Shown here piece after piece: positions 17,062-25,657 of a DNA stretch of 35,193 bases. Position 1 is the stretch's first letter. Each line of letters starts with the position of its first letter. The position numbers and the translations under genes were made by a program. Under the pieces are notes generated by a model. The model was not told the DNA's origin and ran no database searches. It worked only from the letters and a program-made list of their open reading frames with translations. The DNA comes from Candidatus Angelobacter sp. (GTDB lineage Bacteria > Acidobacteriota > Terriglobia > Terriglobales > Acidobacteriaceae): NCBI GenBank assembly GCA_025462835.1, contig JAOAPH010000163.1, positions 1 through 35,193 on the forward strand, written 5' to 3'.

Positions 17062-19293
17062 CTATTGTGGCACCGTCGCCGCTTGCAACCTCTGCGCACG
17101 TTGGCCTCTACTGACGGTGACTGTCTGTGACGAATCTGTTGCAGCTGTGCCCGCTTGAGCCGTCAGGGCCGGAATTGTCGTGCTGTCCCGCGAGGCGCGT
17201 GCAGGACGTATCAGGCTGGTCCCACTCAGCACCGTGATCGTCACTGATGACACCGAAATGTTTCCGTTCGAATCCCACGCCTTCACCATGACCGTATGTT
17301 TGCCGGGGCTGATGTTCAAGGTGGTGTTCAAGCTTTCGGCATGGACGCTATAGACACCGACGTTATCCACATAAACCCACATCCCAGTTATCGGCAGGCC
17401 GGACAGCGCAGACGCGGTCACCCGCACGGGCGAGTTTACCGACGCACCATTCACAGGACTCGAGATCGTCACGCTCGGTGCCGCGACGGTCACCATTTTT
17501 GTCGTGATAGTACTGGCGCCCTGATTGTCCGTGACCTTCGCGGCAACCGCATACGTTCCCGCGACCTTGTACAAGTGCGTAGCTGCCGATCCAACTACAA
17601 CCGTGCCATCACTAAAATCAATCTGCGACCCCGCAATGCTGCCGTCCACATCGCTCGATCCCCCAGTCGATGCCGATACGCTGACCGGCGCGACTCCGGA
17701 GCTTGGCGTCAGACTAAGCACCGCCTTCGGTGGCTGATTCGCGACCACATTGATGATACTGGTCGCAAACGAACTTGCGCCCATGTCGTCGGTCACCTTC
17801 GCCGTCACTGTGTACGAACCCGGCACCGAATAAACGTGCGTGGCTGCCGCGCCGGTTGCGACAACACCATCGCCGAAATCGATCTGCGATGCTGCGATCG
17901 TCCCGTCCACATCACTCGAGCCCGCAGTCGACGCCGAAACGCTGACCGGCGCTATCCCGGAACTCGGCGAGACAGCCAGCACTGCCGTTGGTGGCTGGTT
18001 CGCAATCGAATAGCTCACCGCCCCCGACATCTGGTTCTTCAACGATGCTTTCGCAACCGCCTTCACGTACAGCGTGTAAGTACCTGGACTCAAAACCAAC
18101 GACGACAAATCATATTGATATGTTCCCGTCGGCACATCGCCGAGCGGCATCAGGTTTTGTCCGTCTGTAGAGATGAAGATGGAATAGTGGTCAAGCGTGT
18201 TTTCCAGCCCTGCGCCTTGCAGCGACCATTGCAACATCGCGCCCGAAACCGTGGCGTTCACTGACAAGCAGTTGTCGATACCGCTCTCGATGGATGTCCC
18301 TTCTTCGTAGTCATTCCACGTAGCTACCTGCAAATACGGAAGCTGCTTCGTACTGGAATAAAACTTGCCCGTCTCCGCGAGCGTATTCAACCACGTTTGC
18401 CCGCACTGTTGGTCGACTACGCGGTTCGCTGACCATGAAGCCAGCACATCATTGAAGCCCTTTGAACCATCACCGTAAACCGGCACCGTCGCATTGAGTG
18501 CCGCGATCTTCAGAAAATAATCGGTGTAACTCAGTCCACCCGCTGGGCCCCAGGAATATGCGCCACTGGTGAACAGATGAGTGAATCCTCCGGGATTGCG
18601 GAAGATGAACGTCGGATTTCCCTGCACGCTGCTGACGACCCGAGCCCAATCGATCGGCCATGCTTCCAGGCCGAACTCGAATACCACAGGACGCCCGTTC
18701 ATCCGCATATATGCCGGCGATGGATAGTAATTCTGCGCCACATAGTTGAGGTGGTAGATCAACGCGTCGGTCGGCGACAATCCCATCGAGTTCCATTGGA
18801 TCGTTCCCTGGTCAACCATGATGGCGAAGGTGAAGCCAGGATGTGCTTCCGCCTGCTGCCGCAGCAGCGGCGCGGTCAGGTTCTCCATGTTGCTTCCAGC
18901 CCCGTACCACGCGAGGATTGCGCCTTCGATTCCGCGGCTCTGCATGTCTTCCACTTGCTTCTGCACTTGGATGGGATCGTTGGACTTGTACCCCACCGGA
19001 ATATGGCTGGACATCCCAAACCAGCCCATCAATGCCGCGTAAATCTTGGTGTTCGCGCCAGGATAAACAAGAGAACGGATCGGCAGCTTGCTCATGTTGC
19101 CGGTTGCTGCATAACCGCGCGTCAGGGTGCCAACAGAATCGGCGGCGCTGGTGTTATTGCCGGTTTCCGCGGTGAGAGTGGTGGTCGGAGTGATCTGTAA
19201 TTTAGCTGCGAATGTCGTGCTGGAGATTGATAGGAGTGTTAGAAGGATTGCACCGAAAAATTTCTTGACGCAGACGAATGGCGATGTAGACAC
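17062..19293 (-). CDS. Exported GH99/GH71-like protein with FN3-like, two PKD and one Ig-like domain
   Basis: 743 residues. GTG 19293 is the start, with GGAGGGG just upstream. A signal peptide (about 10-30) is followed by a (beta/alpha)8-like region (about 75-345) resembling GH99/GH71 glycosidases: YAALMGWFGM, GIEGAILAWYG, NGRPVVFEFG and the closing LQVATWNDYEEGTSIE. An FN3-like domain covers about 345-430. Two PKD domains at 432-518 and 519-605 are close copies of each other. An Ig-like domain (606-690) is followed by a low-complexity Ser/Thr/Ala tail. It is likely a secreted endo-acting glycosidase on mannan or alpha-glucan, but catalytic residues were not proved, so family membership is tentative. 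It ends convergent with the Ada-like gene; an unusual palindrome lies 129-142 bases upstream. Confidence 0.72.
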   Translation of the reverse strand: MSTSPFVCVKKFFGAILLTLLSISSTTFAAKLQITPTTTLTAETGNNTSAADSVGTLTRGYAATGNMSKLPIRSLVYPGANTKIYAALMGWFGMSSHIPVGYKSNDPIQVQKQVEDMQSRGIEGAILAWYGAGSNMENLTAPLLRQQAEAHPGFTFAIMVDQGTIQWNSMGLSPTDALIYHLNYVAQNYYPSPAYMRMNGRPVVFEFGLEAWPIDWARVVSSVQGNPTFIFRNPGGFTHLFTSGAYSWGPAGGLSYTDYFLKIAALNATVPVYGDGSKGFNDVLASWSANRVVDQQCGQTWLNTLAETGKFYSSTKQLPYLQVATWNDYEEGTSIESGIDNCLSVNATVSGAMLQWSLQGAGLENTLDHYSIFISTDGQNLMPLGDVPTGTYQYDLSSLVLSPGTYTLYVKAVAKASLKNQMSGAVSYSIANQPPTAVLAVSPSSGIAPVSVSASTAGSSDVDGTIAASQIDFGDGVVATGAAATHVYSVPGSYTVTAKVTDDMGASSFATSIINVVANQPPKAVLSLTPSSGVAPVSVSASTGGSSDVDGSIAGSQIDFSDGTVVVGSAATHLYKVAGTYAVAAKVTDNQGASTITTKMVTVAAPSVTISSPVNGASVNSPVRVTASALSGLPITGMWVYVDNVGVYSVHAESLNTTLNISPGKHTVMVKAWDSNGNISVSSVTITVLSGTSLIRPARASRDSTTIPALTAQAGTAATDSSQTVTVSRGQRAQRLQAATVPQ
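17479..18000 (-). repeat. Tandem duplication of an 87-codon PKD module
   Basis: Within the GH99-like gene, residues 432-518 (DNA 17740-18000) and 519-605 (17479-17739) are clearly related copies. Both start NQPP.AVL and share SPSSG/TPSSG, APVSVSAST, GSSDVDG and SQIDF. They differ by many scattered substitutions, so the duplication is not very recent. Confidence 0.8.
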
Positions 19294-19421
19294 GTGTCCC
19301 CTCCGATGGTTCTCTCGGGGGGAAACCAGAATTTGTTTCAGGAATTGTTGTGGTTTTACTACAGAGTGTTACGAAATGTATTAAGCAGAAGAACCTATTT
19401 TTATGATTAAGTCTGTATCCG

Positions 19422-19435
19422 TAGTACCTGTACTA
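19422..19435. promoter_or_regulatory. Palindrome TAGTAC-CT-GTACTA upstream of the GH99-like gene
   Basis: A perfect 6+6 inverted repeat with a two-base centre lies 129-142 bases before the GTG at 19293 and downstream of the treZ stop region. Its length and symmetry fit an operator for a dimeric DNA-binding protein of LuxR or similar type. No regulator gene is adjacent. The call rests on symmetry alone. Confidence 0.35.
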
Positions 19436-19473
19436 ATCCCGGTCGATGCTTGCCCAAGCGGACACTAGTGTTC

Positions 19474-21240
19474 TCATTTGTGCGTGAACACCGCAACCGC
19501 TCCATGCTCGTCGGCTGCGGAAAGAATCTTTTCCCAATCACCGGCGACATCAGGCAATTGTGGCCCTTTTAAATTTGCCACCATCGTCAGTTTCGGCGCG
19601 GATGCGGGAACGCGCATCTCGATCGCGCCGTCGCGAATCGCCACCTCTGCGCGACGTTCGGCTGGGATAACAAACTGTTTTCTTAATCCGATCAGCGACC
19701 TGTACCACGCCAGCATCTCATTTTCGGACTGCGCCAATCGCCAATTCAGTTTCGAACGTTCGAAAGTTGCGACGTCTTGCGGATCGGGCACCTCATTCCA
19801 CGAACCTGCAAACTTCTTGAATTCTTCCCGTCGCCCGTTGCGGACCGCTTCCGCCAGGGCTGGATCGCCGAAGCTGGTGAAGAACTGAAATGGGGCACTC
19901 TCGTCGAATTCCTCTCCCATGAACAGCAATGGAGTATGCGGCGACAACAGCAGCAAAGCCGCTGCGGCGCGGCGCTGTGCCACAGACGAAAGCGCCGTAA
20001 GGCGTTCGCCCTTGGCGCGATTGCCTACCTGGTCGTGATTTTGCAGCGCAATCACGTTCGCCGACAGCGGAACCTCCTTCGCGGACGTTCCGCGTGGACG
20101 ATTCCAGTACTTGAAGTGCTCTCCCTGAAACACGAACCCTTCGGCCAACGCTTTTACCACCTGCTCCAGCGCTCCGAAATCCTGATAGTAGCCATCACGC
20201 TCGTCGGTCAAGAGCGCATGGACGCCATGATGAAAGTCGTCACTCCAGAATGCGTCGAGTCCATAGCCCCCGCGCTCTGGCGGCAGTACTAATTTCGAAT
20301 CGTTTTCATCGCTTTCCGCGATGACACAGATCTCACGTCCGGCCCCTTTGGCAAACGCCGCTACGTTCTCTTTTATCTCCGCAAGAATATGTTTCGAAGA
20401 ATCGTCGTAAATGGTCTGCACTGCATCGAGCCGCAAACCATCCATGTGATACTCGCGCAGCCAGTACAGCGCGTTTTCCACCACGTACTCGCGGACACCT
20501 TCACTTCCCGGTCCGTCCCCCATCTGGTCATAGTTGATCGCCTCTCCCCACGGAGTCTTGTGGCGGTCAGTAAAGTACGGCCCGAAGTTGCGGGTGTAAT
20601 TGCCTTCGTTGCCCATGTGGTTGTAAACCAGGTCCAGCACAACGGCCAATCCCATCTCATGCGCGGCATTGACCAAACGCTTCAGTCCTTGCGGCCCGCC
20701 GTAGCTCGACTGCACTGCATACGGAGAGACTCCGTCATATCCCCAATTGCGCTCGCCGGGAAATGCGGCCACCGGCATCAGCTCGATAACGGTCACGCCC
20801 AACTCATTCTTCAGGTAATCGAGCTTGCCGATGACTCCATCAAATGTTCCCTCGGGCGTGAACGTGCCAACATGAAGCTCATACAAGATGTAATCGCGAA
20901 GCGGAATGCCGCGCCATCGATTGTCTGTCCACGCGAAGGAATTGGGATCGACGATCTCTGTTTGCCCGTGAACACCTTCCGGCAGCAGCCGAGAGACGGG
21001 ATCGGGTACCGGCTTGTTCTCGTCAACAACGTAAAAATACCTGTCGCCCGCCGACGCAGCCGCTGTCATGCTGAAGTAGCCGCCGCCTTCCGCGCGCAAC
21101 GCAAACGCTTGCTCAGCCGCTTCGCCTTGCCGCTTGAGCAGCATTTGAACACGCTTTGCATTCGGCGCCCAAACCCGGAAGTCGCATTTCGCGCCTTCGA
21201 CCGTCGCCCCAAGCTTCATCGTCTGTAGCGCATTTTTCAC
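19474..21240 (-). CDS. treZ: Malto-oligosyltrehalose trehalohydrolase
   Basis: 588 residues, GH13 family. An N-terminal CBM48-like domain (about 8-95, [16 protein letters not shown]) precedes the catalytic barrel and a C-terminal beta domain. Catalytic residues visible: nucleophile D272 ([12 protein letters not shown]), acid/base E309 ([10 protein letters not shown]) and D403 (QNHDQVGNR). The sequences [17 protein letters not shown] and [19 protein letters not shown] are typical of TreZ. It releases trehalose from maltooligosyl-trehalose in the TreY/TreZ route, in the cytoplasm. TreY is not in this window. The start is GTG 21240 or ATG 21219 (codon 8); neither has a convincing ribosome binding site. 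It is divergent from maf. Confidence 0.9.
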   Translation of the reverse strand: MKNALQTMKLGATVEGAKCDFRVWAPNAKRVQMLLKRQGEAAEQAFALRAEGGGYFSMTAAASAGDRYFYVVDENKPVPDPVSRLLPEGVHGQTEIVDPNSFAWTDNRWRGIPLRDYILYELHVGTFTPEGTFDGVIGKLDYLKNELGVTVIELMPVAAFPGERNWGYDGVSPYAVQSSYGGPQGLKRLVNAAHEMGLAVVLDLVYNHMGNEGNYTRNFGPYFTDRHKTPWGEAINYDQMGDGPGSEGVREYVVENALYWLREYHMDGLRLDAVQTIYDDSSKHILAEIKENVAAFAKGAGREICVIAESDENDSKLVLPPERGGYGLDAFWSDDFHHGVHALLTDERDGYYQDFGALEQVVKALAEGFVFQGEHFKYWNRPRGTSAKEVPLSANVIALQNHDQVGNRAKGERLTALSSVAQRRAAAALLLLSPHTPLLFMGEEFDESAPFQFFTSFGDPALAEAVRNGRREEFKKFAGSWNEVPDPQDVATFERSKLNWRLAQSENEMLAWYRSLIGLRKQFVIPAERRAEVAIRDGAIEMRVPASAPKLTMVANLKGPQLPDVAGDWEKILSAADEHGAVAVFTHK

Positions 21241-21316
21241 TCTGACTAAGATGCAAATTCAATCGCACCTAAACTCGAGGCACCAAAGCTGCCGCCGGTG
21301 CTTTAATCTGCTACTC

Positions 21317-21880
21317 ATGCTTATTCTGGCCTCATCATCACCACGCCGCCGCGAACTGCTGCGCAATGCAGGAATCGAATTCGAAGTCCAGGCCGCCGAT
21401 GTCCCTGAAGTCCACATCCCGGGCGAGACTCCATTGGATTTCGCCACACGCCTCGCGCACGCGAAGGCCGCAGCAGTCGCCCAGCAACGGCCTGAAGCCT
21501 ACGTTCTGGGCGCGGACACCATCGTCATCGTCGCAGGCGAGATCCTGGGCAAGCCCGCCGATGCCGCCGACGCCGCGCGCATGCTGCGCCTGCTCTCCAA
21601 TAAGACCCATGAGGTGACGACTGCCGTTTGCGTGATCTCTCCCCGCAGCACGAAAAAAGATCCAATCATCGCGTCCGAGACAACGCTGGTGCATATGTCC
21701 ACGCTTTCGGACGAGGACATCGCCGCGTACATCGCCACCGGCGAACCCATGGACAAAGCCGGCGCGTATGCCATCCAGGGTATTGCGTCGCGATGGATCA
21801 CCCGCATCGAAGGCGATTACTCCAATGTGGTTGGCCTGCCCATAGCATTGGTGTATCGAATGATGAATAGCAGTTTCTAG
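21317..21880 (+). CDS. maf: Maf-family nucleoside triphosphate pyrophosphatase
   Basis: 187 residues from ATG 21317. The frame is open upstream, but family proteins start at this point ([15 protein letters not shown]). Motifs present: [10 protein letters not shown] at the N-terminus, the catalytic/metal-binding GADTIV (D67), [18 protein letters not shown] and [16 protein letters not shown]. The [13 protein letters not shown] form is that of the dTTP/UTP pyrophosphatase (YhdE) subgroup. The protein hydrolyses non-canonical or pyrimidine nucleoside triphosphates to monophosphates in the cytoplasm. The ribosome binding site is weak. The stop codon lies in a short direct heptamer repeat (AGTTTCT twice, 21872-21885). 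Confidence 0.92.
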   Translation: MLILASSSPRRRELLRNAGIEFEVQAADVPEVHIPGETPLDFATRLAHAKAAAVAQQRPEAYVLGADTIVIVAGEILGKPADAADAARMLRLLSNKTHEVTTAVCVISPRSTKKDPIIASETTLVHMSTLSDEDIAAYIATGEPMDKAGAYAIQGIASRWITRIEGDYSNVVGLPIALVYRMMNSSF

Positions 21881-21954
21881 TTTCTGGTTTTAAGGGCGAG
21901 GAAATGCAGGGCCTCCCGCCACCATAGGAGGTATGTCGTCAGAAAGATGAGCTG

Positions 21955-22284
21955 CTATTCGCTGACGAAATCGTACTGATCGATCGCAGCGGCAATGCCG
22001 ACTTGTGAGCCGGGGCCACCGTTCTGGTCCACCCTAACTACCTTGCCGGTGCAATGGACGCGAATGCTCTCCGTCAGCGTGATCTCCGGCGGAAGAGTGA
22101 GAGTGAACTCGATGGGAGAGCCCTCAGCGACATCGGAATTCAGGTAGAAAAACACGCCCCGCGCGCTTACATCTTTGGTCTGTGCGGAGACGCTTTGTTC
22201 CGTGCCCTCGGCAAATTTTACGGTCAATGGCAATTTAAGCGAGAAGCGCCGTGTGTTACGCAGATCCGATGTGTTGGGAGCCAT
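21955..22284 (-). CDS. PilZ-domain protein (probable c-di-GMP receptor)
   Basis: 109 residues forming a single PilZ domain. The binding motif is present as R12-R13 (NTRRFSLKLP) and D38-x-S40-x2-G43 (DVSARGVFF), with the usual beta-barrel ending QVGIAAAIDQYDFV. GAGG lies six bases before the ATG, fixing the start. It should bind cyclic di-GMP and pass the signal to an unknown partner. It is monocistronic, convergent with maf and divergent from the DoxX-like gene. No diguanylate cyclase is seen in this window. Confidence 0.88.
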   Translation of the reverse strand: MAPNTSDLRNTRRFSLKLPLTVKFAEGTEQSVSAQTKDVSARGVFFYLNSDVAEGSPIEFTLTLPPEITLTESIRVHCTGKVVRVDQNGGPGSQVGIAAAIDQYDFVSE

Positions 22285-22403
22285 TCTTATCCTCGGTTGA
22301 AAGGGCGTCCATTATGCCAGAGCCGATGAACGCCGCAAACAGAAATGTTAATAGCGTGTGAATTACAGCCCTAAGACCATGGAACTGCTTTTTACTGAAC
22401 GGG

Positions 22404-22409
22404 TATAAT
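22404..22409 (+). promoter_or_regulatory. TATAAT -10 box of the BtaA-like cassette
   Basis: A perfect TATAAT ends 11 bases before the GTG at 22421, with no good -35. Transcription starting six to eight bases downstream would leave a leader of only a few bases and no room for a Shine-Dalgarno. It would drive all five genes of the cassette. Confidence 0.45.
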
Positions 22410-22420
22410 CCCACGCACCC

Positions 22421-22810
22421 GTGAATGGACTTCATTTAGTTCGTGCTGCCTTAGCGTTGGTTTGGCTGTACCAAGGGTTTTGGTGCAAATTGTTAGGATT
22501 TGCGCCCCACCAGGAGAATGTTGTTCAAGCTGTACCGTTCTTCAGCGCGCCCACGGCACACCTGATTTTGCTCGCATTGGGCATGACTGAAACGCTATTA
22601 GCAGTGTGGTTACTCGCCGGTTGGCGGCCGCGATGGGCGGCTTTCGCGCAAATCGCGCTTCTTGTCGGCATGAATACTGCCGGCCTCATCTTTGGCCGGG
22701 CATTTATCCCTGATCCCGCCGGCATGGTGGTGCAGAACCTCGCGTTCATAATGCTCATTCTGATCGCCGCAGGAGAGGTCCGGATTGCCGCTCCAACTAC
22801 CCCATCCTGA
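22421..22810 (+). CDS. DoxX-like four-helix membrane protein
   Basis: 129 residues, about four transmembrane helices. It resembles the DoxX-like family: the ALVWLYQGFWCKLLGFAPHQ start, an LGMTETLLAVWLL helix, GMNTAGLIFGR and a DPAGMVVQNLAF final segment. The biochemical role of this family is mostly unknown. The start is GTG 22421, almost leaderless behind a TATAAT. It is the first gene of a tight five-gene cassette; its end overlaps the next gene by 26 bases. The association with lipid-type enzymes downstream suggests a membrane role for the set. Confidence 0.75.
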   Translation: MNGLHLVRAALALVWLYQGFWCKLLGFAPHQENVVQAVPFFSAPTAHLILLALGMTETLLAVWLLAGWRPRWAAFAQIALLVGMNTAGLIFGRAFIPDPAGMVVQNLAFIMLILIAAGEVRIAAPTTPS

Positions 22811-23720
22811 ATACACGCCTTGGCAGGCAGGCTGCTTCAACGGAGACAGCGGCAGTCCGAAGCTTCTATTCGGACAAATGTTTGAGGATCCGTCGGTTGA
22901 ACTTGAGGTCTTCTCTCCGAACAGCCGCATCTTCTGTATCGCTTCTGCCGGCTGCACGGCTATCGCTTTGGCGACAGCGGGACATCAGGTAACAGCCATC
23001 GACATCAATCCCGTTCAGGTAGCCTACGTGAATTATCGCCTGGCGGGAGGAAGCGTTCAGGAAGGATCAGCGGACCGGCTCCTGAAGTATGGAAGGCAAC
23101 TGTTTTTTGTATTCGGTTGGAAGAGGTCGGCGCTGCAAGATTTCCTTAGTTTAGCGGACGTGGATGAACAAGCCAGTTTTTGGAAAATCCATTTTGATAC
23201 GGTGACGTGGCGTTTCGCACTGGACACTATGATGCGCCCCCGAATGTTGGGCCATTTCTACGCCTCACCGTTCATACGGGCGTTGCCTGCAGATTTTGGC
23301 AAGCGAGTGCGGTCCCGAATGGAACGATGCTGGCAGAAACATCCGAATCGTTCAAACCCGTATGCATGGCGACTGTTATTGGGAACACATCCCAAGCGCG
23401 GCATTGAGTTCAAAGAGAATGTTTCACCCTCGGCCGTGAGAAATTCGATCCACGTGGAATGTGCGGATGCGGTCAGCTTTCTCGAATCGTGTGAGCCCGG
23501 CTCTTTCGATGGCTTTTCGCTGTCCAACATTCTCGACGGTGTTGCGCCGGAGTATCGGGGAAAGTTGATGGCCGCGGTAAAGCGAGCTGGGACGAAAGAC
23601 TCAATTGCTATCGTCAGGAGTTTTTCGGAGCTGGATAGCCCGGAAGAATCCACTTGGGCAGGTCGTGATAAATCCATGCTGTGGGGTAGGATAGCTGTGA
23701 CTGCGATCCACTCTCTATAA
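22785..23720 (+). CDS. BtaA-like (DUF3419) SAM-dependent 3-amino-3-carboxypropyl transferase
   Basis: 311 residues, shorter than classic BtaA (roughly 380-415). The start is TTG 22785, supported by AGGAGAGG at 22771-22778 and placed inside the end of the DoxX-like gene. Family signs: FGQMFEDPSVEL (30-40), the SAM-binding RIFCIASAGCTAIALA (48-63) with AIDINPVQVAYVNYRL (71-86), and the C-terminal FDGFSLSNILDGV. BtaA moves the aminocarboxypropyl group of S-adenosylmethionine onto diacylglycerol, the first step of betaine lipid synthesis. That chemistry is likely here; the acceptor is unknown. The next gene starts one base after its stop. Confidence 0.75.
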   Translation: MPLQLPHPEYTPWQAGCFNGDSGSPKLLFGQMFEDPSVELEVFSPNSRIFCIASAGCTAIALATAGHQVTAIDINPVQVAYVNYRLAGGSVQEGSADRLLKYGRQLFFVFGWKRSALQDFLSLADVDEQASFWKIHFDTVTWRFALDTMMRPRMLGHFYASPFIRALPADFGKRVRSRMERCWQKHPNRSNPYAWRLLLGTHPKRGIEFKENVSPSAVRNSIHVECADAVSFLESCEPGSFDGFSLSNILDGVAPEYRGKLMAAVKRAGTKDSIAIVRSFSELDSPEESTWAGRDKSMLWGRIAVTAIHSL

Positions 23721-23721
23721 C

Positions 23722-24477
23722 ATGTTGCATATCTTCAAGCGACATCCGTTTCCGGTAAGGGCATTCTTCCGCCATTCACTGGTGCTGACGTATGCGTTCC
23801 CTCAAGAGTTGCTCCAGCCTCTCCTGCCTCCGGGCTTGATCTTGGATACATACAAAAACTTTGGTTTCTTGGCGATCGCGATGGTTCAGACCTCTTGTCT
23901 TCGCCCGGCGTTCATGCCTGAAATAGTCGGCCAAGATTTCTTCTTGTCTGGTTATCGCATTTTCACCCGCCTGGATAATGGGTCGAATTCGATTCGAGGG
24001 TTGCGAATACTCCGGTCGGATACAGACAATTCGTTTATGGCTCTCTCGGGCAATCTGTTAACTCACTACAAGTATCAGCACTCTGCGGTGCTATTTCGGG
24101 AAGACGGCGGCGAATTGCATGTCGAGATCACTACGCCAGACAATGCCGCCGATCTTGAGGTCACGGCCGATATTAGTCATAAGCCCGCGGCCCTGCCCAC
24201 GGGGACACCGTTCGAGAACGAGAAGGATGTTCGGAAATTTGCCGGGCCGCTGCCCTATACATTCGACTACGAAAAACAGACGAATTCAATCATCATGGTC
24301 CGCGGCGTTCGTGAGGATTGGAACCCCGAGCCTGTCCGTGTAAGCGTTAAGAAGTGCAGCTTTTTCAAGCAGGCACCCTTTACGCAGGTAACTCCGATTT
24401 TGGCGAATGCCTTCCACCTGCAGAATGTACCTTACCGATGGGACCGCGGAGAACGTAGACCGCTCCAACCAAAATGA
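23722..24477 (+). CDS. DUF2071 protein (YqjF-like)
   Basis: 251 residues. The start FFRHSLVLTYAFPQELLQPLLPPGLILDTY and FGFLAIAMVQTSCLRPAFMP are typical of the DUF2071 family, which has an acetoacetate-decarboxylase-like fold and no settled function. ATG 23722 follows the previous stop by one base; there is no separate ribosome binding site, so translation is probably coupled. Its last four bases overlap the methyltransferase start (ATGA). The family fold could bind a small carboxylate or lipid-like ligand; within this cassette it may process a lipid head group, but this is inference only. Confidence 0.8.
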   Translation: MLHIFKRHPFPVRAFFRHSLVLTYAFPQELLQPLLPPGLILDTYKNFGFLAIAMVQTSCLRPAFMPEIVGQDFFLSGYRIFTRLDNGSNSIRGLRILRSDTDNSFMALSGNLLTHYKYQHSAVLFREDGGELHVEITTPDNAADLEVTADISHKPAALPTGTPFENEKDVRKFAGPLPYTFDYEKQTNSIIMVRGVREDWNPEPVRVSVKKCSFFKQAPFTQVTPILANAFHLQNVPYRWDRGERRPLQPK

Positions 24478-25238
24478 CAGTTCCAAAATCGCAGACGACG
24501 CGCGGCAGGTTTCACGGCGTGCTCCAAATCCTTGACTACAACCGGGGATTTTACGCAAATACCTTCGCTGCGATCGTGGCCTTATTTTTTAGTCTGCGTT
24601 GGTTGCCGAAGACCTTGGCACTTGCGACGGCGGCTGGTTGCCTTGTCACGGCGGCATGGATAATCGCATCCTTGCTAGTCTCCCATTTTATTTACGACAG
24701 GTCCTCGCTCTACGAACTTGCTTGGATTCGCCAGCGCTTGCCGCAGGCACATATTAACTGGATCAACATCCATGCCGGCCTTGATGAGACCACCGAGTTA
24801 CTACGGCCGCTTTTTTCGGATGGCACTGGGCACGTCTTCGACATTTACGACCCGAAAGAGATGACTGAACCTTCCATTGCTCGTGCGCGAAGGCCCGCCG
24901 CCGAATGCGCCGCGACCCTCGCCGATTTTCGCGCCCTGCCATTGCCTGACGAGTACGCCGATGCCGTATTCCTCATTTTTTCTGTACACGAGATACGAAA
25001 TGACACTTCGCGAACAAAGCTTTTTACCGAGATTGCCAGATCGTTGAAGCCAAACGGAACGGTGATCGTCATTGAGCACCTAAGGGATATTCAGAATTTC
25101 TTGGCCTTCGGTCCCGGATTTCTACACTTCCACTCGCGTCGCAAATGGTTATATGCTTTCGGTGCCGCTGGTCTTCAGGTTAAGGAAGAATTCTCCATCA
25201 CTGCCTTTGTTCATGTTTTTGTTTTGAATCTGCGATGA
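24474..25238 (+). CDS. Membrane-anchored SAM-dependent methyltransferase-like protein
   Basis: 254 residues. Two hydrophobic segments near the N-terminus (about 29-41 and 46-70) precede a class I methyltransferase-like domain (about 80-254). In place of the usual Gly-rich motif I there is INIHAGLDETT (97-107). Later motifs look normal: HVFDIYDP (120-127), LPDEYADAVFLIFSVHE (157-173) and LKPNGTVIVIEHLRD (191-205). The enzyme is likely to work at the membrane. Beside a BtaA-like enzyme it could supply the N-methylations that BtaB performs in betaine lipid synthesis. It overlaps both neighbours by four bases. SAM binding should be tested because motif I is atypical. Confidence 0.7.
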   Translation: MTVPKSQTTRGRFHGVLQILDYNRGFYANTFAAIVALFFSLRWLPKTLALATAAGCLVTAAWIIASLLVSHFIYDRSSLYELAWIRQRLPQAHINWINIHAGLDETTELLRPLFSDGTGHVFDIYDPKEMTEPSIARARRPAAECAATLADFRALPLPDEYADAVFLIFSVHEIRNDTSRTKLFTEIARSLKPNGTVIVIEHLRDIQNFLAFGPGFLHFHSRRKWLYAFGAAGLQVKEEFSITAFVHVFVLNLR

Positions 25239-25648
25239 CGCTTGAACTTCACGTAAAGATTGTTGGGGCTCTCCTGGTCATGCTAGGTTTGGCTCATGCC
25301 ACATTCAACAAGAGATTTGAATGGGACCGGGAGTTGGCGCGATTGTCACTGCTGAACCGTCAGATGTTTTTGGTTCATGCGTTCTTTATTGCACTTACGC
25401 TGGTGATGATGGGGTCAGTCTCCCTTTTTTACACGGCGGCATTGCTACAGCCAACCCCGCTCAGCCGGATCGTGCTAACGGGTGTCGCTATCTTTTGGGT
25501 GTGTCGTCTATTCATACAGTTTCTGGTTTACGATTCGGCATTGTGGCGAGGCAACAGATTTCATACCTTGATGCACGTGGTGTTTTCCTGCTTTTGGATC
25601 TACGTAGTGTGTACTTACGCGCTGGCAGCGCGACACGTCTGGAATTGA
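25235..25648 (+). CDS. Four-helix membrane protein of unknown function
   Basis: 137 residues with about four transmembrane helices (near 8-22, 44-66, 78-98 and 110-131) and short polar loops. I do not recognise a family. ATG 25235 overlaps the methyltransferase stop by four bases. It is the last gene of the cassette, and the convergent trpG stop lies nine bases beyond its own stop, with no visible terminator in the gap. Confidence 0.65.
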   Translation: MTLELHVKIVGALLVMLGLAHATFNKRFEWDRELARLSLLNRQMFLVHAFFIALTLVMMGSVSLFYTAALLQPTPLSRIVLTGVAIFWVCRLFIQFLVYDSALWRGNRFHTLMHVVFSCFWIYVVCTYALAARHVWN

Positions 25649-25657
25649 AATAGCCCT

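Noticed and set aside
17050-17065. Hairpin AATAGC-TCAC-GCTATT between two convergent genes
   Set aside because: The stem is six pairs, AT-rich, and no T-run follows on either strand; not called a terminator.
17296-18264. Long plus-strand frame of 322 codons
   Set aside because: Antisense shadow of the PKD/FN3 part of the GH99-like gene; it repeats because the PKD modules repeat.
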